The translations under genes were made by a program, and so were the position numbers. A DNA stretch of 64,000 nucleotides from positions 1,294,001-1,358,000 of the forward strand of contig SCHM01000001.1 in NCBI GenBank assembly GCA_004123355.1. Direction: 5' to 3'. How positions within the stretch are numbered: position 1 is the first letter of the stretch; every line of letters starts with the position of its first letter. Positions 57,446 through 64,000 of the stretch are shown one piece after another. Under the pieces are notes generated by a model. It was not told where the DNA came from and did no database searches. It saw only the letters and a program-made list of their open reading frames with translations. This stretch comes from Amphirosellinia nigrospora (lineage: Eukaryota > Ascomycota > Sordariomycetes > Xylariales > Xylariaceae).

Positions 57446-58860
57446 CTATCTGTATGTTGCAAATCTGGTAAACTCTGTATCACAACGAAGTCGTTTGGTA
57501 TGATCTTCCTCCATCGATGTAACCAGTTGCACGATCCCATTATTTGGCGGCAGAATGCAACAGAGACTTTCAAATTGCCGGTCTGGAATGCGGAAGAAGT
57601 CGATCTTACCAAGTGGGCCCCATTCAAGCTTATAGACTGGCAGGTCAACCCAGGAGGTAACGTATAGGTCAGACCCCAGGTTGTCGTTCGCGTACTTGAT
57701 TGCTTAGCAGTCAGGATGAGTGGCAGCTAGCCCGACGACATCTTTCAGCAGCGTCTCGTTTCGGGCCGAGGTGATCGTCTGCCTAAATTTGATCGCAATC
57801 TCACTGAGTTGCGTGTTTTCACTTCCTACAATATTTATCGGCAGCTCCGTAAAGCAATGGAAGACGCAGTTGCCGATATAGGTTGGTGATATGGAAAGGT
57901 CCTTTCTGCCATCAAGTGCCACCACCACGTTTGACTTGCGGTCTGGGGGCTCACCTTCGGTTATCGATGATGGAAAACGAGCTCTCATGACATGGCGCCA
58001 CAGAAACGCCACTAACGCATCGTTTGTCGACACTCAGGCTCCGCTTTGACTCGGCCGTGCCATAGCCTTGATTTCTGCCAAAGCGTCTGAACTGAACGAG
58101 AAGATGCTCGAGATAACTGGTGGCTTCCTCACTGGAAGCAGAGAAGGGATAAAATCGGGCCAGCGAAAATCATTAACACCCCTGAACTCGAGGCAGTTGA
58201 GGCGCCAAAGGTTTGGGTCGCTTTCCAGGTCCTCAAATTTGTACTGCTTTTTCAGAAATTCAGCATCGAGGAGGTCTGCTCTGCCGCTCGCACTGGTACC
58301 GTCCCTCCCTGGATCAGCGAGATTCTTGAGATCAACAGTCCCATTGCAGTGCTCTGAAAACCTTGCAATAATGCGTCCAGCTCCATATGCGTCGACGAAG
58401 TTATGATGGAAGCAAAAAGCAAGGAGTAGTCGGCCGTGAATAAAGTTTGCTTGCACCGACATGACTTTCCGGGTCTCCCCAATGCCGGCTGTCAGAGGTG
58501 CAAGTAGCTTTGAATCCAGCTTGTGCGGCGGCATGCCAGCGTCCTCCATATCCTATATGTTTCCTTCCATTGAGAGTCTGAGCTCGTCAGATCGTTGAAT
58601 ACGATAAGAAGGTCTTCGAAAGGATTAGGTATGTCGAGGATGAGATGGCCTTTGCGCACACTGTTCTCCGTATCCCTTCGAACTGTACCAGTCAAGTATG
58701 GGCGCTCTGCCGAGAGCGAGGAGAGGGACGTCTGCAAGAGCTCGCACGTGCCCGTCTTGTTGTCGCTGCTGATAGGAAAGCAAAGTAAGTAGCAGTAATA
58801 AAACGCTGGCAGCATTTCATCCAACGCACTGAACTTTCGATGCTCTTGTAGTTCATACAT
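57446..58860 (-). pseudogene. BAHD/Tri101-type acyltransferase, cluster member, apparently broken by stop codons
   Basis: Opens at 58860 with MYELQEHRKFSALDEMLPAF, typical of the transferase family (PF02458). 58549-58034 has MSVQANFIHGRLLLAF followed by FCFHHNFVDAYGAGRII, the HxxxD catalytic motif. 58033-57704 has STNDALVAFLWRHVMRAR and ISPTYIGNCVFHC. The same frame runs on to LPVYKLEWGPLGKIDFFRIP, a variant of the structural DFGWG motif, and stops at 57446. Between segments are an in-frame TGA (58034-58036) where the family has Trp, a TAA (near 57704), and a frame slip with TAG near 58550-58580. It would have acylated a hydroxyl from acyl-CoA. May be dead or partly mis-sequenced. Confidence 0.75.
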
Positions 58861-59448
58861 CTTGCTCAGGAATCCAAGAGATGCAAATCAAGGCACCTAT
58901 GTTGCCAGAGAGTTTAAGCCTCGCGGTATTGTAGAAACAAGTAGGAAGCTCCGAGAAATGAACTTAGGAAGTAAAGCCTACGCAGCCATGACCGGATGCG
59001 AAAAATGTACTACCGAGCCTTCCAAACTTGGACCTCAAGATGGTGGTAATTTGCGTGTTCTGCATTTCCCAAAACAGCTCGGCTTCGTCCGAATACGCGT
59101 ACCTGGCGGTTTTCTACCCTGGGCTTTGTCAATAGTGGCTTATATTAAGAGCACGTGAGACTCGCGCAGCGTTTATGCTCTACACAGAGATTTCACATTT
59201 CTCCTCGGTAACAAATTCATAGATAGCACTACAGCTTAATTGTCTATCTATTTAGAACCATGCAACTCAAGTACGGTGCCGTCTTGAGGCTTGAAATTCC
59301 TGTCACCCCAGCGGATCACTCATAGTATGTGACTAAGCAATGCATAACATCTAATTATTGGCGTCTACTTAACACGACTGACAACAACATGATTACACTA
59401 GCCTAGATGCAAAGTCGTCAAGATCATCATTGGAGTATCTATATATCG
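58861..59448. other. Intergenic
   Basis: A plus-strand frame 58862-59158 (98 codons) has no family features and lies in the acyltransferase promoter, so I do not call it. Rest AT-rich. Confidence 0.35.
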
Positions 59449-59890
59449 CTATTTGACTAGAAATTGGAACAATTTCAGTTGAGTCTCAGCCGTGTGACCG
59501 TCATCGTAAATCAGTCTCTCTTGCCCAATGATGCAGGCCCAATTCAGCCAGGCATATTCCGGGCTATCAGTGTTGAAGCGAAAAACCTGCCATGCGTTGA
59601 CTTCCCCCATCTCTGTCGAACGCGCGTCAGCTGTCTGGCTCATCATATTGTAGACGAGCTGATTCCATTCGCATAAACCGAAAGAGGTGATGCGAAATAT
59701 ATGATCGTTATTGAGACCCTTGGCGATGACGCTGACATTCAGCTCCGCAAGCTCCTTGTTATGTATTCGCGGATAGTCGCCACCACCTGGCAGCACCTCT
59801 GCCCGCAGGCCCTCTGTTGCCTCAGAGTGAATGCCAAATCCGTCCGGTAACGGGAAGACGGTAGTAAAGTGTCCTGCCTTCGCTTGAGTG
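59449..59890 (-). CDS. DUF3237-type protein (N terminus uncertain)
   Basis: The minus-strand frame reads AGHFTTVFPLPDGFGIHSEA, then VLPGGGDYPRIHNKELAELN, DHIFRITSFGLCEWNQLVYN, WQVFRFNTDSPEYAWLNWAC and IYDDGHTAETQLKLFQFL to a stop at 59449. The 'LPGGGDxxxI' and 'YAWLN' positions match the small beta-barrel DUF3237 family, whose role is mostly unknown; some members occur in secondary-metabolite loci. The ATG is not found: a TGA closes this frame near 59890 and another frame takes over upstream (QLISDLALK), again as after a one-base loss. About 150-170 residues in total. Confidence 0.6.
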
Positions 59891-60368
59891 CCAGGTCACT
59901 GATGAGCTGGTAGGAGTTTGAGGGGGCTTTCCAGAGGGCCGGACCCGTTTATGGGTGAGGAGCGAAACTACTATAGCGCGTTCCGAACGAAGTTCTAGGT
60001 CAGACGCTTCCCTAATTAGGGCATGGGCCGCAATACGTCCACAGCAAGGTCAAGTCAACTCGGGAATAATCCTGATTGAACGTAACGCAGCCTGATGTGT
60101 TGAATGCCGGTTCTGTCAGAATTGATAGGTTAATTTGGATGTATTGGCGGGGGCTAAATATACCAGGGGGTAGGCAGGCCTTCTCACCCCCGAAAACCGC
60201 CACACTATTGACTAGGACACTTTACGCTTAAGTTTTATACAGTACAGTGGCTAATAATTGACCAGTCAAGCCAATTCTTTTGGCGTGGTGGTAAATCCAA
60301 CAAAAGGCGGTCTTTAGAGAGAATAAACCACACCAGAGTGCTTCGTTTCCTTGTCTGCTCTTCGCACT
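59891..60368. other. Intergenic, P450 (3) promoter side
   Basis: No gene recognised apart from the likely N-terminal codons of the DUF3237 gene at the left edge. Confidence 0.4.
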
Positions 60369-62160
60369 ATGGGTGCCTCAGAAGTGCCTTTGGGCTCTTT
60401 GATGGGCACTATTCTCTTACTATTCATTCTTTACAAGCTTGTTAAATTGGTTTACTACGCTGGCCAAGCCCGGAAGACAAGCCTGCCGTATACTATCGTG
60501 CCTTTCCTTGAGACCGAGTTCCTTGGAAAGTTCTTGACCCCGCTCATTCGCCCCTTATTCACACAAAGGCTGTTAAGAGGCGAGGGCTGGCCACGATGGG
60601 TTCGCTTTTCGATTCTCGACTGGGCTTGGGAAGAGAAACGCAGGGTCCACGAAGAGCTCGGCGATGTTTTCATTGTCGTGTCGCCTGAGGGTCTCATCTG
60701 CTACAGCGCGGATGCCGACATGAGCTGGGACGTCTTAAACAGGCGGTACGAGTTTCTGAAGCCAAGAGATAAATACAGTAAGTTTAAGGCTATTGTCGTG
60801 GAAAGTCCTTAGCTGACTGCACGTGTTAGAGGTGCTTGAGCCATATGGGCCGAATGTTGCAACTACAGAGGGCAAAGCGTACAACTTTCACGTCCGCATT
60901 ACTGCACCTCCTTTTAACGATGGCAGCGGAGCCAACGATCTTGTGTGGAACGAAGCTTCTGACCAAGCAAGCGCGCTCATGGAGTCCTGGTCCCAGGAAA
61001 ACACAACCCGCGACCTTTCACTTGATATCAACCGATTGACTCTAGCCGTTATTGCCTACACAGGCTTCGGTAAAAGATTAGACTTCAAAGCTGAAGTTTC
61101 TGATCTTCGCAGCAAAATCCCCCCAGGGTACAGGATGAGCCTGCATCACGCACTGCACCTGGTCACAACGTTCATGGTCAAGATTCTGATCATTCCGAAA
61201 TGGATTATGCAGGTGACATCTATGAAGGAAATCGCTGTTGCACATGGTGAGCTTGAGAAGTATATGCGTGAGATGATCCGAACGGAGACGGCGAACCTGA
61301 GCAAAGACAACGGTTACCAGTCTGCTGATGCAAAGGGAAACCTTTTAACATCCGTTCTACGCGCTTCAGCCCTCGAGGCCAAGGCTTCCGGTCGAAAGCA
61401 AGCTTTCAGCGAAGACGAGGTGCTCGGCAATCTTTTTCTGTACCTGCTCGCGGGGTATGAAACCACTGCAAACGCAATGACTTACGGCTTCATCACCTTG
61501 GCTCTTAGGCAGGATTTACAAGACCGGATCATCGAGGAGGTAGATGGGGTCTATGCAGAGGCAGCTGCCGAAGGGCGCACGAAGCTGAATTACACGGATG
61601 ACTTCGAAAAATTCCAGTACACATACGGCTTCATGTACGAAATCTTCCGCCTGTACCCTGGTGTTTGCATCATCACGAAAATGGTCCCGAAGGATACCAC
61701 TATCACTGTCTACCCAATGAACGAGTCCTCACGACAGCATGTCCTGCCGGCGGGGTGCCGCGTGTACCTCAATGTCAACGCTGTCCACTATCACGAAAGG
61801 TACTGGAATGATCCCTGGGCTCTCAAGCCTGAGAGGTGGATGGGTACCATAGGAGTCACTCCAAATGAACGGCCTGATAAGAAGGTCGTTGCGTCGGACA
61901 AGTCGAGACAGGTCAAGGGAACATTGATGACCTTTTCTGGTGGTGCTCGCGCTTGCCTCGGAAGGAAATTCACACAGTCTGAGTACATCAGTGTCCTTGC
62001 GACGGTCCAGAGGGAGTACCGCATTGTGCTCGGCGAAGGCATGGACGCAAAATTAGTGAAGCAAGAGATTGATAATCTAGCAGCGGGTACGGTCACATTA
62101 GCTCCGCTCAACTACGTCCAGTTAGCGCTCAGGAAGCGAACAGACATGAAGACTGACTAA
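60369..62160 (+). CDS. Cytochrome P450 (3), cluster member
   Basis: Two exons, 60369-60777 and 60830-62160, with a GTAAGT...TTAG intron; 579 residues, no break. Starts MGASEVPLGSLMGTILLLF then ILYKLVKL, a membrane anchor. Key motifs: I-helix LFLYLLAGYETTANAMTYGF, EIFRLYPG (ExxR), LKPERWMG and heme loop FSGGARACLGRKFTQSEY. It is longer than the other two P450s and of a different subfamily, with loops near WVRFSILDWAWEEKRR and SSRQHVLPAG. The start chosen is the first ATG; a TTG-started longer frame is unlikely. By position it is the last likely member of the cluster, and would do a separate oxidation. Confidence 0.92.
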
Positions 62161-63195
62161 ACACCTTGAATAAAAGATAAGAATTCCCCTTGTTATAGCT
62201 TTAATAGCCTGCATTTAAAATATACTTATTGTATTGTAATTTAATTACTTTTCTTTAATTATTATATTCATTAGGTTATTAACATATGGTTATGTACTTC
62301 GAAACATATATAGTTTTCAAACATGCATCTTCGGTGAAGCCCTTGATACTGTAATAGCGCCAGGTCGGTCAAGTCTCCCAAGAGGAAAATGATGGAGTCT
62401 AGACCAGCCCATGCGCACCTTTCCGCTCCCGTAGGTTCAGCAGGTAGGTGATGGGATGGGACGTTCCCGCGCCCACGTGGTGAGAATTATGCAACTCGAA
62501 ACGCTATCTAGACGGCGACCTCAACAATCCCTTATCCCTGTCATATAACCAACCGATTGCCAAGCTGATACCGGGACTAACCTAGATACTTGCCTTGCCC
62601 TATCATAAATAGATCGCGTACGGATGATGCTCAACAGGCTAAATGGCAAGCTAACTCGGCCCCTGAAACTTATAAACGCCAAGAGAAACCTTATATGCAC
62701 AACAATCCGTCTACTAGCGTAGCCCTTAGTAGCGCTGTTGGGAGTCTGTCCGGACTAGTGAAAGACATCACCTGATGAACCATAAGAACATTCCTCACCT
62801 ATCAATTAACTCGGCTTGAATAGGTAAAAAGGGGTTAATTCAATGGCAGCACTATTCCTATACCATGCTAGACTATGCTTGGAGTCATGTCTAATCCTGG
62901 GGCCACGACCCTATTTTATGATGTCCCCAAGTCACCATCAACCATTCCAATGAACCTTTGCCTCCGTCTATTAACCCTTCCGAAACGCCGTGGTATGAAG
63001 CGCCAAGATATGCCAAGTCCAAGAGCCCAACCAAGTGAGTCTCTTCGTCAGGACAACAGAAGACTATAAAAAAACGCGATTGAAGGAGCTCCTCCCAGCC
63101 GACCTCGCTTCAATTGTTGTTACATGTTATAGGGAGAGAGGGGTCTCTCGGGATGCGGTAGTCGATTCCAATTGTTAAGTGAGCTTGATACCTGC
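62161..63195. other. Intergenic; right edge of the cluster
   Basis: AT-rich at 62165-62290. A few open frames of about 60 codons without features. No gene recognised. Confidence 0.4.
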
Positions 63196-64000
63196 TCATA
63201 GCTCCGGAACTTTCCAGGCCGGTTTGGTGCATTCGCCCGTCGCCTCTATCCAGTCGTGTATACCCTTTAAATACCAGCCACTCGTCCACCTCGCTTTCTT
63301 ATCCTCCCCGTCCGCCGGTTTGGGTTTCGGCTCTCCTAGTTTGAAGCTCTTCGCCGTGCAGCACACCTCGTCATGCCAACGATACTGAAAGCACTCTCGG
63401 TCGATCTGTTTTTGCTTGTCACCGGATTCTGCGTCTGGGATCTCTGTCTCACACACTCTGGCACAATTCTCGGGTGATTTCCAGGCCTCCTTCTCAATGT
63501 CATTCATCTCGTCTTCTTTCTTCTGACGATCTTTGGCGTGTCCGTCGGCACGCTCTTGCGCTTCGGGGTCGCGATTGATGTAGCAAACATCGTCGGATCC
63601 ATTATCCCAGTTTTCGCGAGTCTCTTGCATCTTAGGGGCAATTAGAGCATCGTATAAGTCTCTTATCATCAAGACACCCTAGTTTTCGAAGTTAGCCTAG
63701 GTTCGGGAACACGGATCCTGAGCGGATTATTTTCTCTCGAAATGGTGACGTGAGTGCGCAGGGTGCTATCCTAGATCCATACTCACATTTGTCTTGCGTG
63801 TCTGCTCCAACTGCCACACGGTACTGATCTCCTCAGCGTCCATGTGATGCATGGTCAGGATCGGTTCACACCAGTGATTTCGGCCGTAGGGTAGAGTGTT
63901 CGGTTTCTCGCCGTTCAGCATCGGCCACGATTGTCGAATTTTGATGCCTTCGTGCTCATCCAAAGCCAGCGCCACCAGTAGGTCTCCACAGCACTCCCGA
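63196..64000 (-). CDS. Fungal GT31/fringe-like glycosyltransferase (C-terminal part; 5' end beyond the window)
   Basis: Exon from beyond 64000 to 63787, then a GTGAGT...CTAG intron, then 63678-63196. Exon 1 fragment: CCGDLLVALALDEHEG, then WPMLNGEKPNTLPYGRNHWC and EPILTMHHMDAEEISTVW. Exon 2: RDLYDALIAPKMQETRENWD, SPENCARVCETEI, ECFQYRWHDEVCCTAKSFKL, WTSGWYLKGIHDWIEATGEC. The WCEP...TMHHM block and cysteine-rich tail are shared by fungal DUF604/GT31-like proteins that act in the secretory pathway. No frame break is seen. Probably not part of the terpene cluster. The catalytic DxD lies in the missing part. Confidence 0.78.

Noticed and set aside
58862-59158. Plus-strand frame of 98 codons
   Set aside because: Lies upstream of the acyltransferase on the opposite strand with no recognisable motif.
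1-64000. CRISPR array or bacterial operon structure
   Set aside because: No spaced direct repeats of that kind; introns and families show nuclear fungal DNA.
63196-64000. GT31-like gene as part of the terpene cluster
   Set aside because: Separated by about 1 kb and of a family tied to cell-surface glycans; no evidence of a shared role, though glycosylation of a terpenoid cannot be excluded.

Overview
The window is nuclear DNA from a filamentous ascomycete (Pezizomycotina). Short introns with GTRNGT donors, CTRAY branch sites and AG acceptors, HET-domain genes, a Zn2Cys6 regulator, an F-box gene, a fungal GT31-type gene and a mitochondrial porin all point that way. Eremophilane-type terpene clusters are common in Xylariales and Eurotiales; placing the window there is inference only. 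I saw no rRNA, intact tRNA or CRISPR.

Layout: (1) 1-6 kb: the 5' half of a secreted amidase, a conserved hypothetical gene, and an AIM6-like membrane phosphodiesterase. (2) 6-9.5 kb: a gene desert with three tRNA-derived SINE-like elements. (3) 9.9-22.4 kb: self/non-self and accessory genes: two HET-domain genes, an F-box gene, a divergent pair of P-loop GTPases and a small secreted cysteine-rich protein. (4) 23.4-27.9 kb: three minus-strand genes, a GNAT acetyltransferase, an SRPK-like kinase and a sulfotransferase-HAD fusion, all broken in frame. (5) 29.7-32.5 kb: a core-genome island of porin (VDAC) and a mitochondrial J-protein, convergent. (6) 33-40.7 kb: a third HET gene, an N-terminal-type STAND domain remnant and a large unrecognised gene. 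(7) 41.6-62.2 kb: a sesquiterpene cluster around an aristolochene-synthase homologue, with two short-chain dehydrogenases, a secreted FAD oxidase, three P450s, a Zn2Cys6 regulator, a BAHD/Tri101-type acyltransferase and a DUF3237-type protein, interrupted by a MITE-like element. (8) 63.2-64 kb: the 3' end of a fungal GT31-like gene.

Expected cluster logic (family knowledge plus inference): the synthase cyclises farnesyl diphosphate to aristolochene or a related eremophilane; P450s, dehydrogenases and the FAD oxidase oxidise it; the acyltransferase would acylate a hydroxyl; the Zn2Cys6 protein regulates. The product is unknown.

Many genes, including the essential porin, are broken by what always looks like loss of a single base, often in a homopolymer. 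I read this as likely unpolished-assembly error, so 'pseudogene' calls here are provisional. The clear exceptions are in-frame stop codons in the acyltransferase and the sulfotransferase-HAD gene.
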